Positions 36,067 to 47,512 of a stretch of DNA of 64,000 nucleotides are shown here, piece by piece. Source of the stretch: Cervus elaphus. Lineage: Eukaryota; Chordata; Mammalia; Artiodactyla; Cervidae. Both the position numbers and the translations under genes were made by a program. The stretch covers positions 52,607,037-52,671,036 of the forward strand of contig NC_057825.1 of the NCBI RefSeq assembly GCF_910594005.1, given 5' to 3'. How positions within the stretch are numbered: position 1 is the stretch's first letter; the number at the start of each line of letters is the position of its first letter. A model generated the notes under the pieces. That model was given only the letters and a program-made list of their open reading frames with translations. It made no database searches and had not been told where the DNA came from.

Positions 36067-36465
36067 AGAACTGATGCTTTTGAACTGTGGTGTTGGAGAA
36101 GACTCTTGAGAGTCCCTTGCACTGCAAGAAGATCCAACTAGTCCATCCTAAAGGAAATCAGTCCTGAATATTCATTGGAAGGACTGATGCTGAGGCTCCA
36201 ATACTTTGGCTACCCGTTGCAAAGAACTGACTCATTAGAAAAGGCCCTGATGCTGGGAAAGAGTAAAGGCAGGAGAAGAAGGGAATGACAGAGGATGAGA
36301 TGGTGGATGGCATCACTGACTCAATGGACATGAATTTGAACAAACTCCAGGAGATCGTGAAGGACAGTGAAGTCTCGTGTGCTGCAGTCTATGGGGTTGC
36401 AGAGTGTTAAGCATGATTGAGCAACTGAACAACTTTTTTTTTTTTTTTAATGATTATAGCTCTAG

Positions 36466-36672
36466 GGAGCTTCCCAGTTGGTTCAGAGGTAGAGAACACG
36501 CCTGACCATGCAGGAGACTCTAGTTCAATCCTTGGGTCAGGAAGATCCTTTACTGAAGGAAATGACAACCCACTGCAGTATTCTTGCCTAGGAAATCATG
36601 GACAGAGAAGAGTGACTGACTACAGTCCATGTGTTCACAAAAGAGATGGACATGACTTAGAGACTAAAACAC
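36466..36672 (+). mobile_element. Bov-tA SINE
   Basis: Sense copy starting GGAGCTTCCCAGTTGGTTCAG, B box AGTTCAATCC, ending GACATGACTTAGAGACTAAAAC. It lies 17 bp beyond the T-run that follows BovB copy 4. Confidence 0.9.
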
Positions 36673-38370
36673 AAACAATCTCACAAACTGTGTGAACAAG
36701 ATAAAATCTAAAGAAAAAATACAAGAAGTCGACAAGTCTGCACACAAGCCTGCACACCATGGGAGATAGTGAGGACTATAACCCCTTATCCCAATGATTA
36801 ACAGAAATCACTTCCCTTTTTCCTTTTAAAAACTTCCATGACTGAACAGAATCTTCAGAGATTGTTTGGGGGTTACTTAGTCCACCATCTCCCCAGATTG
36901 CTAGCATTCTGATTAAAAACAACTTTCACCTCTACCAATATTTCTCTCTCACACAGATATTGACTTTTAAGCAGCAACAACAGGACTCAAGTTTTGTAAC
37001 ACCAAATATTTATCTCTGTATATGAAAGTCTATACCCCAACTTAAAGTAACCTAGTGTTAGAGCTTCAAATAGCCTTAGAAATAATCTATTAAAGCCAAA
37101 TCAATTTAGAGGTAAAGAAAATATCCAGATAATATAGTTCAATGTCCAAAAGTTCAAATGTACATAATGTATACAGTAAGTGCTTCAAAGCTATTGTCAA
37201 AGTTTAGCATTTCTCTGATAGACTTTATGAAGGCAAATCTAAGTTCTATTCTGAGCATGAGAAATGCAGTGGAAATAGAAGGACCCCCCTGGCAGATCTT
37301 TGAAGACTAAATTTTCTTCACTTTATTTTCATTAAATCACTAAGGTTGGGGTGACCTTTTATTGGAGTGCCTGATACTTATATGAGAAAGTTCAAAATCA
37401 GCATAATGACTGAGCTTAGAAAGTGTTGTGATCATAACAAAACAAAATTTAGAGAATGAAAAAGTAAGTAAAGTAGCAGATTCATATTGGGGATGCATAT
37501 CCCAAGTCACTTTAAAATGCATTTAGATTATTCAAGCAGCACAACACAATTTTCAATCGGAAACCATTTGATATAAGAAATTGAGATACTACTGCACTCA
37601 TGATAAAAGATTTTGCATAGATCTGTTTATCCTTAGTTACTCTTTTCTGACTCCTTTGCAATATATATTTTCATAATATATTTGAGTTAAAATTTGAATA
37701 ATAGAGGCATGCTGAAGTTACTTACCTGTCAAAGCTGTGACATTGGAATGGAACTTATTTATATGGGAATCTAGCCTTTTACTGATTTTATATGATAAAA
37801 TTTAATGGAAATTGCATCAAATTTTGTCAGGAAATTCAACGGCAAGTTACAACTACTTCATTTTTGTTCTTAATAACTGAAGATAGAAACATTTCTCATT
37901 AGGGATTTTCTAGTAAATGTTAATATAAGTAATTAATATATCTATGAATATCATGTAATATTTACAAACTGGTATGAAAATATTAACTGATCTCCCACTA
38001 TTTGCAGCATGGAATCATCAGAACTATGTATAAAATATTAAATAAAATCCATGCCCTTAAGAAACTTAAATGTTCATGACAGTTAAGTAAAACTACAATT
38101 ATAATGTGATGTGTGATATGATGGAACTTCAAAAAGGGGTCACTGAATGAAGTTTTAAGGGTATAGAAATTTTGTTAGAAGCTAGGATTCCATTTTATGA
38201 TGAAATATCTGAAGATATTAGCTAGATGAAAAATGGGAAGAATATTCTGTGAAGAAGGGTAATAATAGGGAAAGACAAGCCAGACCTGAAAACAAAAGGG
38301 ATATGTCTGTGTCAGCTTAGGAGTTTGCATTTGATTTTGAAAGATTTAAAACACTGAAATATTTTGAATT
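36673..38370. other. 1.7 kb AT-rich non-coding DNA
   Basis: Nothing recognised. Only short, featureless frames. Confidence 0.6.
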
Positions 38371-38380
38371 AGGTATGTTA
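38371..38380. repeat. TSD left of a short BovB insert
   Basis: AGGTATGTTA is repeated exactly at 38661-38670. Confidence 0.9.
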
Positions 38381-38660
38381 TTCAGTGCTAAGTTGTGTCT
38401 GACTTGCGACCTTACGAACTATAACCTTATGGACTGCAGGCTGCAGGCTGTCAGGCTTCCCTATCCTTCATTATCTCCTGAAGTTTGCACAAACTCATGC
38501 CCATTGAGTCAGTTATGTCATCCAACATTTCATCCTCTGTCATTCCCTTCTCCTCTTGCCCTCAATCTTTCCCAGTGTCAGAGTCTTCCAATGAGTTGGC
38601 TCTTTGCATAAGGTGGCCAAAGTATTAGAGCTTCAGCTTCAATATCAGTCTTTCCAATGA
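38381..38660 (-). mobile_element. BovB 3'-end insert with clear TSD
   Basis: A 280-bp BovB 3' end in antisense bounded by perfect 10-bp direct repeats. It shows that BovB copies truncated to a few hundred bases are genuine insertions, not remnants of deletion. A CTGCAGG duplication sits near 38434-38449. Confidence 0.93.
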
Positions 38661-39380
38661 AGGTATGTTAAACCATATATTTTTTTTTTTTTGAAAGTTT
38701 GTTCTTGCTGTATTACAGGGAACAGGGAATTCCAGGAAGGAAAGATTGGAGATTTGTGGGAAATTTTGCAGTAATTTAGAAAAGGGATATTGTTGAATTA
38801 TTTGTATAGAAAATGGAGTACAAAAATTTTGAGACAGACCAAGGAAGATACTGACAACAAATGGGAGTAGACTTTCTCCAATTTTGGAGATAACACAGAA
38901 GATAAAAATCTTAGGGAATGGAGGAGGAGACACATTCAATCAAATCTGTTAGTGGAATAATCAGGTTGCTGTTTGCAGTAAACAGTGAAGCACATGCAAA
39001 AGAAGGTGGACTGGGCAAGTATATTCATTTAGTGAATGATGCCCTCAAAGACATTTAAATATCCAAAAAAGATGGAATAAAGTAAAAGAGCTTCTGAAAA
39101 CTTCATGGAAAAGAAAAATATTTAGATACAGCGTATGCGAAAGTGGTGAAGTTCTCAAATATCTTACCCTTGGCAATGGAAACATAACAATGACTAGGGA
39201 CAAATAGATAATATACTAATTACTGTTGAGAACCATTTGTTATTGACATCTCCTATGTAAAGTTTTGTTTTGTTTTGTTTCATTTCTATTTATGTGCTAC
39301 TCCCAGAAGGGTCAGTAGCTCGAACTAGAAAAGGCAGTGTGATTGTTTTATATACTTTTGAAGCAGCATTATTGTGCCAG

Positions 39381-39570
39381 AGGCTTCCCTGATGGCTCAG
39401 TGATAAAGAATCCTCCTGCTAATGCAGGAGATGAGGGTCAGGAAGACCCCTTGGAGAAGGAAATGGCAACCCACTTGAGTATTCCTACCTGGAAAAACCC
39501 CATGGACAGGAGCCTAACTGGCTTACAGTCCACGAGGTTGCAAAGAGTCGGACACAATTTAGTGAAGGAA
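39381..39570 (+). mobile_element. Bov-tA SINE with head deletion
   Basis: Starts AGGCTTCCCTGATGGCTCAG. About 20 bp containing the B box is deleted (GAGATGAGGGTCAGGAAG), so the pol III promoter is broken. The tail GGACACAATTTAGTG is degraded. Confidence 0.9.
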
Positions 39571-39659
39571 TAATAACAATATTTGCAAGAAAACGACAAG
39601 AATTCTGTGTGTTGAGAATTTAGACCAGAAGATAATTGATATGTTGACTATGGACTTTT

Positions 39660-39975
39660 GCCAGGAGGTAACAGTCATAGAGAATAGACTTATGGACATG
39701 GGGAGGGGGAGGGGTGAATGAAATGTATGGAAAGAGTAACATAGAAACTTACATTACCATATGTAAAATAGATAGCCAATGGGAATTTGCTGTATGGCTC
39801 AGGAAACTCAAACAGGGGCTCTGTATCAACCTAGAGGAGTGGGATGGAAGGGAGTTTCAAAAGGGAGGGGATATGTATACTTATGACTGATTCATGTTGA
39901 GTTTGACAGAAAACAGAAAAATTATGTAAAGAAAGTATCCTTCAATTAAAAATAAATTAATTTAAAACAACAAAA
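39660..39975 (+). mobile_element. Ruminant L1 3' UTR fragment
   Basis: Sense L1 tail: GGCCAATGGGAATTT-like text, GGAAACTCAAACAGGGGCTC, TGACTGATTCATGTTGAG, then an A-rich end. It closely matches 54418-54660, and the complement of the same 3' UTR lies at 41345 and 46482. Heavily 5'-truncated. Confidence 0.88.
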
Positions 39976-41322
39976 AAAAAGGGAGTTGATCAACGACTTG
40001 GGTAGTGAGGTTGAGATAAAATAGCACATCGTCAGTATGGAGGTTTGAATGAGTTCAAAGAATACAAACAATAGAAAATGATATCTGCCTTACTGGAATG
40101 TTGGACATTTTCACTGGGATATACTGAGTGTCAACAAGCCTGAACAGAGAAGTTCATGATTGTGAAATTTTAATAGAATTAGCATTCCCCTAGTTTATTC
40201 TGTGTAATACTAGTTAGGTGGGCTGTTATTAAGTGTTATGAAAAAGAAATGTTTAGTAGCCTAAGTAATGTTAAATTAATTTTAAATAACCACTCAGGGA
40301 TTGCTTGAACTTTTAATATTTGACTTTTTAGTATGAACTTCCAAAATTGTTTGGCTTTTGTATACATTTTAGCTAAATATGTTATAGTTATAATGATCAT
40401 AGAAGCTTATTTTGAGAAATACTAAAATGGATAATGTAGGTCAGGTATCAGTGTGATGCCTGGAATAGTATATCCTCAATAATTGCTGCCTTTAAAATCA
40501 GTAGCATATTTTGATCTGACCTTCTTTTACATAATCCCATAGACTCATAAAGACAATATTAGAAACTGGCTGTTTTATAGTTCCCATCCTGCTTTCATTG
40601 TCTTGTATATTATTGAACTTAAAAAGTGCTTCATGTGTAATTCAGCTGTGGTGACTGAAGTGAAAATAGAGAGCAGAGATATGCATTAGATTAAATTTTG
40701 GCACTTAAAGGCAGAAGGAAATAACCTTAAGTTAATGTCCATAAAAGGTGTCCAGTTAATGTATACATGTATACACCAAGGCCACTGTATGAAGGACCAG
40801 TACAACTGACACTCTAGGAGAAGTATTAATAGAATACACTGGATTTGCTCAGTCAAAGTCTTTAATATATTTTAGAATAGATCTGAGATAGGTGATACTT
40901 GATCATGCTCCCTCTGGCCTCATCCTCAACCTCCAATCATGAAAACAAAAGAACATCATCATTAAAATCTCCCACTTTTTATATTTTAACAATTCCTCAT
41001 GCCAGTCTCATATCTAGTACTGATGAAGGATGCTATAAACTAGGGCAATACTGAAATATCTTGGATTTCTAAAATGAACTTTTTAACCTCCTCATTTTTA
41101 TGATTTCTCTCTCCAGCCTTTTCTTTCTACAACACAGTGTGATATTTTTAAAGGACACATTTTAGTGTTTAAAGGGTTTCCATGGCTTTGCTTTATTCAT
41201 AAGATTAAAATTTAAATCATTAATATGTTGTATATAAGCATGACTAGACTACTACTGGAGTTTCATTCCCACACGTTTCATCTCCCATGCAATTCCACAA
41301 GAAGATGAAAGACAGGAAGATC
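39976..41322. other. AT-rich non-coding DNA
   Basis: No gene or repeat recognised. Confidence 0.6.
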
Positions 41323-41333
41323 TTAAGCCTCTT
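41323..41333. repeat. TSD left of the twin-primed L1
   Basis: TTAAGCCTCTT is repeated exactly at 42426-42436. Confidence 0.92.
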
Positions 41334-42425
41334 TTCTAAACAAATTTATTTATTTTTAATTAGAGGATAATTGCTTTATAATATTGTGTGGGTTTCTGTC
41401 ATACATCAATATGAATCAGCCATAGGTGTACATATGTTATCTCCTTCTTGAACCTCCCTCCCACCCCCAACCCCATTCCACCCCACTAGGTTGTCACAGA
41501 GCACCAGATTTGAGCTCTCTGCATCGCACAGAAAATTTCTACTGGCTACCTAGTTTTACATATGGTAATTATGTGTTTCAATGTTACTCTCTCAATTCGC
41601 TCCACTTTCTCCCTCCTGCACTGTATCCACAAGTCTATTCTTTATGTCTGCGTCTCTTTTGTTGCCCTGCAAATAGGTTTATCAGTACTATCTTTCTAAA
41701 TTCCATATATATGTGTTAATATATGATATTTGTTTTTCTATTTCTGACATTTCACTGTATAATAGTCTCTAGGCTCATCCACCTCATTAGAACTGACTCA
41801 AATGCATTCCTTTTTATAACTGAGTAATATTTCATTATAAATATGTACCACCACTTCATTATCCATTCATCTGTTAATGGACATCTAGGTTGCTTCCGTT
41901 TCCTAGCCATTGTAAATAATGTTGTGGTGAACTTTGGGGTACATGTGTCTTTCAATTATGGTTTCCTCTCCAGTGTTCTTGCCTGGAGAATCCCAGGGAC
42001 AGTGGAGTCTGGTGGGCTGCCATCGATGGGGTCGCACAGAGTTGACTTAGCAGCAGCAGGAGGGTATATGCCCAGTAGTGGGATAGACCCATATGATTGG
42101 ATCATGTGGTAGTTTTATTTCTAGTTTTGGTTTTGCTTTTTAAGTTTTTTGTTTGTTTGTTTGTTTAAGGAAAACTATGTTCTCCATGGTTGCTGTATCA
42201 ATTTATATTTCCACCAACCATGTAAGAGGGTTTCCTTTTCTCCACATCCTCTCCACCATTTATTTATTGCTTTTATTTTATTTTATTTTTTTGATGGCCA
42301 GTCTGATCAGTGTGAGGTGATACCTCATTGTAGTTTTTATTCACATTTCTCCAATAGGCAGAAGACCTAAACAGGCACTTCTCCAAAGAAAACAAACAGA
42401 TGGCTAATAAACACATGAAATGATT
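41334..42425 (-). mobile_element. Ruminant L1 with 5' inversion (twin priming)
   Basis: The main part (41334-42356) is antisense: A-rich tail, 3' UTR and the ORF2 end (the frame at 41752-41955 reads CTPKFTTTLFTMARKRKQPRCP). At about 42357 the orientation flips. 42357-42425 reads sense L1 ORF2 (AGAAGACCTAAACAGGCACT, then AACACATGAAA). A perfect 11-bp TSD encloses both parts, so this was one insertion event. A SINE piece interrupts it at 41969-42060. Confidence 0.93.
41969..42060 (+). mobile_element. SINE fragment nested in the L1
   Basis: About 92 bp matching the second half of a Bov-tA type SINE, with the tail GAGTTGACTTAGCAGCAGCAGG. That tail differs from the usual Bov-tA end and suggests a related tRNA-SINE subfamily. 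L1 sequence resumes directly (AGGGTATATGCCC). Confidence 0.85.
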
Positions 42426-42436
42426 TTAAGCCTCTT
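42426..42436. repeat. TSD right of the twin-primed L1
   Basis: Exact 11-bp match to 41323-41333. Confidence 0.92.
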
Positions 42437-44090
42437 AATGTACCAGACTACTTCATTCCTCATGACTACTTTACCTTTTGTTGTCTTTTCTAGTTAACAT
42501 TTTCCCTCCCTCTTTTACCTAGTGAACTCCTATGCATTCTTCAGATGTCCATAGAAATTTTATGTCATCAGGAAAGTGTTCTCTAATTTTCTCATATTAA
42601 TTAGGGTAGTAAAAGTTCACATCCCATCCAATTGATCATTTATAGTTACTATTTCTAAATACACCAAGTGAATATTTTATTTTATTCTTCTATAATATTG
42701 AAATAATTTGAGAACAAGAACCATGTCTCTTTTGAACATTCTGTGTTTCCAATGCCAAATAAAGCTAATGGGTATAGAACTGAAGAGCTTCTCAGTAATA
42801 TACTGCACAGTACTTGATGAATAAATAAATAAATATATTTAATTGAGTAAAGTATTAGAGCAGGGACTACTTTCACAAAGAAAATAATATGCTCACCCTA
42901 ACCTTTCTCTTTGAGTTTATCACCACTACTTATTGAAAAGGATGGGAGCAAAATGTCATGTAAACCTAAGCAGCAGAATGAATACTAGACAACGTTAGTA
43001 TGGAAGGAAATTCCAGACAAGGACCAAGTGGAATATCAATTTAGCAGATTAGTTTATGTTACTGACTTCTAATTATCTTTATATAGCACTTTTGTGTGAA
43101 TAGGACAAGTTTATTTAAAATGATGAGGAAGTTTCTGCCATGTCCACTTGAGTGGGTCAATCTATTTTTGTTCACTGAATTCATTACAAAGCCATTTGAA
43201 AATGGGGTAAAGAGAGAACATTTGCCCATATGTTAATATCATTGAGAATCAATTATGTTTATAGGCTGTACAAAATACTGGATAATGTGGAGTGTGTGTG
43301 TGTGGTGGCACACTAAAACATGAGGAAGAGTTCTTAAGAAGTAGAAAATACACTTAATTTTGTAGAAAGTGAGTCTGCTCAATCATGACTTTTAAAAATA
43401 GAAAGTGATGATTTTCATTCTTGAATCTAATTCATCAGGCTTTCAAGTTTGAATAACTTATAAATGAATTTATTTTAAGCTTTATTCATAAAATGCATTT
43501 GTTATCTATGACTTTTATATCCTGTGTATGTTTTAGATAATGAAAAATAAACTGAAATTCATGTTAGAAAATCTATTATTTCCTAAAATAATGTATTGTC
43601 CCTAAAAAGTAAATTATAATACTATCAAGTAGCACTTACTGTGAACTTATTAAGTCCTCACATCAACTCAATAAATTAGGATTTCTATTATGTCTATTAT
43701 ATAGATGAGCAAACTGAAACTTAAGCAAATTATGTGACTGTTTAAAGCTCCACAGTTAATACATCAAGGAGATGGAGATTCAATTTGGAAAGGCTGATTT
43801 CAAATAATTCTTCCCATAGATTGTAGGAATCGAAACTCAGATATTTTCCAAAACGTTCATAATATCAACAAGTTTGTATACCTTGGTTATTTATTTTGCA
43901 TCAAGCACTATGTTAAGCACTAGGAATTCTAACTTCTCATAAGGGGCTCATCTCAGGATTTAGCAAGGTGTGAGAAAGAAGTATTCAGGTAAAGAGGTAA
44001 GTATGGCAAAGGAAGCAAAATGAAAGGAAATATGAGAAATAGTATGGTATATTGAGGAATGAAAGTAGTTCACTTAGACTATAAAAAAAG
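42437..44090. other. 1.65 kb AT-rich non-coding DNA
   Basis: Nothing recognised beyond an AAAT microsatellite at about 42820-42836 and a GT tract near 43291-43303. Confidence 0.6.
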
Positions 44091-44433
44091 AGGAGAAGAC
44101 TCTTGAGAGTCCCTTGGACTGCAAAGAGATCCAACCAGTCCATCCTAAAGGAAATCAACCCTGAATATTCATTGGAAGAACTGATGCTGAAGCTGAACCT
44201 CCAATATTTTGGCCACCTGATGCAAAGAGCCTACTCATTCGAAAACACCCTGATGCTGGGAAATATTGAATGCAGGAGGAGAAGGGGACGACAGAGGATG
44301 AGATAGTTGGATAGCATCAATGACTCAATGGACATGAGTTTGAGCAAGCTCTGGGAGATGGTGAAGGACAGGGAAGCCTGGTATGCTGCAGTCCATAGGA
44401 TCGCAAAGAGTTGGACACAACTGACTGACTGAA
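44091..44433 (+). mobile_element. BovB 3'-end fragment
   Basis: About 340 bp sense BovB. The frame 44103-44306 keeps the C-terminal block RVPWTAKRSNQSILKEINPE and LKLNLQYFGHLM. The tail is GACACAACTGACTGACTGAAG. Confidence 0.9.
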
Positions 44434-44582
44434 GAATAGCAACATGATTCAGGAAGTGATGAGTGAGTGCTACAATTGGTAATCAGTTCAGTTCAGGTAA
44501 TACAGGTATCAAAAATTAAACTGCCTTATACTATATGCAAGCAAATGACTTTGGTTTTTGCTTTAAGGACAATAGGAGCTAT

Positions 44583-44709
44583 AATATATATATATATTTT
44601 AAATTTCCAACCATCAATTTGAAGGTATATTTAAGTATTAAAGTTAAGTGTATATATATATATATAAGTATATATGCTTATATATATTAAGTGTATATAT
44701 ATATATTAA

Positions 44710-44756
<47 letters not shown>
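44583..44756. repeat. Long TA microsatellite
   Basis: Several TA blocks interrupted by AAGTG. The last, 44719-44755, is a pure TA run of 37 bases preceded by a short TG run. Self-complementary and probably length-polymorphic. Confidence 0.95.
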
Positions 44757-44759
<3 letters not shown>

Positions 44760-44903
44760 TTTAGGAGGTCTATTTCTATGCTCTCAGGATAAATCATGCA
44801 ATGAGAAATTGTCATTCTATGTCCCTATGAAAATTTTTGAGATTTTTGATAAAAAAGCCATAATAGTGTGAAAAATAATACAAGTCATTTTTGGGAAACA
44901 CTT

Positions 44904-44910
44904 AGAAACT
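44904..44910. repeat. TSD left of a short BovB insert
   Basis: AGAAACT recurs at 45108-45114, directly after the CTGAA tail. Confidence 0.75.
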
Positions 44911-45107
44911 CGATGCTAAGAAATATTGAAGGCAGGAGGAAAAGAGGACAACAGAGAATTACATGGTTGGATGGCATCACCGACTCAATGGACATAAGTT
45001 TGAGCAAGCTTCAGGAGTTGGTGATGGATAGGGAAGCCTGGCGTGCTGTGGTCCATGGAGTTGCAAAGATTTGGACATGACTGAATGACTGAACTGAACT
45101 GAACTGA
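44911..45107 (+). mobile_element. Very short BovB 3' insert
   Basis: 197 bp of the BovB 3' end, sense, ending in three to four CTGAA units and bounded by 7-bp direct repeats. The shortest self-standing BovB insertion in the window. Confidence 0.9.
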
Positions 45108-45114
45108 AGAAACT

Positions 45115-45899
45115 TGTAGTTAATTATATTAGAACTTAATTGGTGAGGGTTATCCTAGGGATAGAAACATTGTTTTATCAACTTGTTTGTATTTATTAAA
45201 ATATTCAGATTGATGCATATATTTTTTAAAATTTTTGAATAATAGTTGGAAACTGTCACCTAGAACATTATTCTAATCAGTTTTCATCATTTCTTGATTT
45301 TGTCAACCATTTGATAGCTGAAGATAATTTAGGTGCTGTCTAACTTTGCCAGGCTACCCCAGCCTTTGTTGTGTCTCCTAAGGAAGCCATTTGTTCATTA
45401 AAAAATGACTTTAATTTTTGCAATATTTAGATAAACCTTTGTAGAAATACATGTAGAGTGATGCTGATAAACTAAGGTTCATAAATATTCACCAATTCTG
45501 AACCAATCATCTCCTTCCAGAAACATGCAACATCATTCAAAGATGTCTGTTTTGCCATCTCTGTGTTTCATCAATATCTTGCTATCTGCACAATGGCCAG
45601 GAGAGAAATGCAATTACTATGCTTGCCATGGTTTGATTTCTGATTTCTGTGGAGCTCAAGGTTTACCAGATAAACCTTACTTATTTTGTGAGGCATAATA
45701 CAGCATAGGATGAGTTCCTATTTTCTTCCTGGAGTTGCAAACTCCAGCAAATTGATGTGAATTTATTGTAGAGATTTGACACTTCTCCAATGTTAATATA
45801 CTTTCAGTTTAATTTTGTTGCACATTAATATGTGCTTGAAATGCCAACTTCCCCCTTATTGTGGTTCCCAGATTTAGATTAAGTTTGCCTTGCCTGGTT
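45115..45899. other. AT-rich non-coding DNA
   Basis: No repeat or exon recognised. Confidence 0.58.
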
Positions 45900-46024
45900 T
45901 TGGTTTAGTTGCTAAGCTGTGTTTGATCCATTGAAACCCCATAGACTGTAGCCAATCAAGCTCCTGTATCCACGTTATTTCCCATGCAAGAATACTAGAG
46001 TGAGGTGCCACCTCCTTCTCCATT
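45900..46024 (-). mobile_element. Bov-tA SINE, 5'-truncated
   Basis: Antisense 3' half only (TTGGTTTAGTTGCTAAGCTG to CTCCTTCTCCATTG), strongly diverged. Confidence 0.8.
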
Positions 46025-46481
46025 GCATTGCTTAGTGTTTGCTAAAGAGTGAATGCCTTATGCCTTGCTAATTTTTTTTTTTATTTTAGTTGATTTAATT
46101 AAACATAACAGCAATACCTTAAATGAACAACCTTAGTGGTCTAAGACCCCAAGGATAGAGAAAGGAGAATAGCAAAGTTCTCAGATGACATTCAGAGTTT
46201 AACCTTGAGCACTCAACTGTAATTTAGATCTATTTCCAAATATCTCAAGAGCAAAATTATTTCAAAAACTGATGTTAGCCTGTATGGGACAATACTGGGA
46301 AAATATCTTTTCACAGTAAATTTATGTATTAAAATATCTTGTTTAGGTTTTTTCAAAAAGCAGATGCCAAAAACTGCACTCTCTTACAGATTAAATTTTC
46401 AAGTGAAAATAGCTGAAATTTTATTGTAACTATCTGTAAGTTTCATTGTTTTTCTGTTTCTATGATCACTGAAATCAAGTT
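46025..46481. other. AT-rich non-coding DNA
   Basis: Nothing recognised apart from a T-run near 46073-46082. Confidence 0.55.
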
Positions 46482-46636
46482 GTTTAATTTTTAATTGGAA
46501 GAAAATCGCTTTACAATGCTGTGTCGTTTTCTGGCATACAACCATAATACATAATCTCCTCCTTCTTGTGCCTCCCTTCCTTCCCCTCATCCCACTCCTC
46601 TAGCTCATCAGAAGTCCAGCCTGGCACTCTGTGATG
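46482..46636 (-). mobile_element. Ruminant L1 3' UTR fragment
   Basis: Antisense L1 tail only, about 150 bp (TTTTTAATTGGAAGAAAATCG, then GGCATACAACCATAATAC, then CCCACTCCTCTAG). Same 3' UTR as at 41345. Confidence 0.8.
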
Positions 46637-47501
46637 TAAGTCGGCATTTTGGAAGTTATTTTTTATCAGTATGATTTTATTAATCATTAATATTTTATTA
46701 TGATTAAATAGAGTAAGAAAAATTAGTTTTGATGAAATTTTGAATGTGTTAGTCTAAGAAACTTAATATCTAAGACTCATCGAGGTGAAATAAGACATAT
46801 CTTTCCATCATTGCACCAGGAAATTGGTTGAATGACTTACTTTGAAAATAATTTTATTCTTTTATACTTATACAAAAAACCAGTATTGATACTAGAAGGG
46901 AGAATAAAGGTTTTCAAGCCATCAAACCTACCCATCTTATATGAATAACCAAGGGGCTAATGTATGCCTAAGAGAATAATGAATGTAATTAAGAAAAGCA
47001 AAATTTTGTCAAACCCTAAATATACTTGAAATACAAATAGTCTATTGGTATAACTAAAACTAAAAATGAAAAGGCAACAAAATAGTAAAGACATGATTTA
47101 AATAGTGTTTTCATATAAAAGGGAACAGAAATATGATAGAGAAGCACACATTATTAGATACACGTTACTTGCAATGAACTAGGTTAGTAGGTTGAGTGGT
47201 TTGTAAATTGAGTGGTTGGTACACTAAAATTCATTAAATTATTAAATTAAGAAAATCTTTTCATTCTTCAGATAAGAAGATAAAAACAACAACAACAACA
47301 ATAAAAACTTTGTGCTCACCCTTATAACAAGGAAGAAGCTTGCTGGAATACAAGTTAATAACTTTCTGGAACACATTAGCAAACTGACCTCTCATGTCTT
47401 TTAACTAAACCAAGATCTGGAAGAGCCAGGCATCTGTAGGGAGAGATATAATAGGAAAACCTCGAATTGAGCAAGTGTTGCTGTTGGACATGGAAGAAGC
47501 T
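46637..47501. other. AT-rich non-coding DNA
   Basis: An (AAC)n microsatellite lies at 47283-47301. Otherwise nothing recognised. Confidence 0.6.
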
Positions 47502-47512
47502 AATAAGAATTG
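47502..47512. repeat. TSD left of BovB copy 5
   Basis: AATAAGAATTG is repeated exactly at 48601-48611. Confidence 0.93.

Larger units (their letters stand above)
33166..36433 (+). mobile_element. BovB LINE copy 4, near full length
   Basis: About 3.27 kb sense BovB. The 5' module (GGAAGCCTCC, CTCTTATCC, CCATCAGGGGGCAGATGG) matches that of copy 3. Endonuclease and reverse transcriptase blocks follow, and the 3' end is GATTGAGCAACTGAACAAC, followed by a T15 run (36434-36448). An (AAAAC)n expansion lies at 33898-33917. Many stops. Confidence 0.93.
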
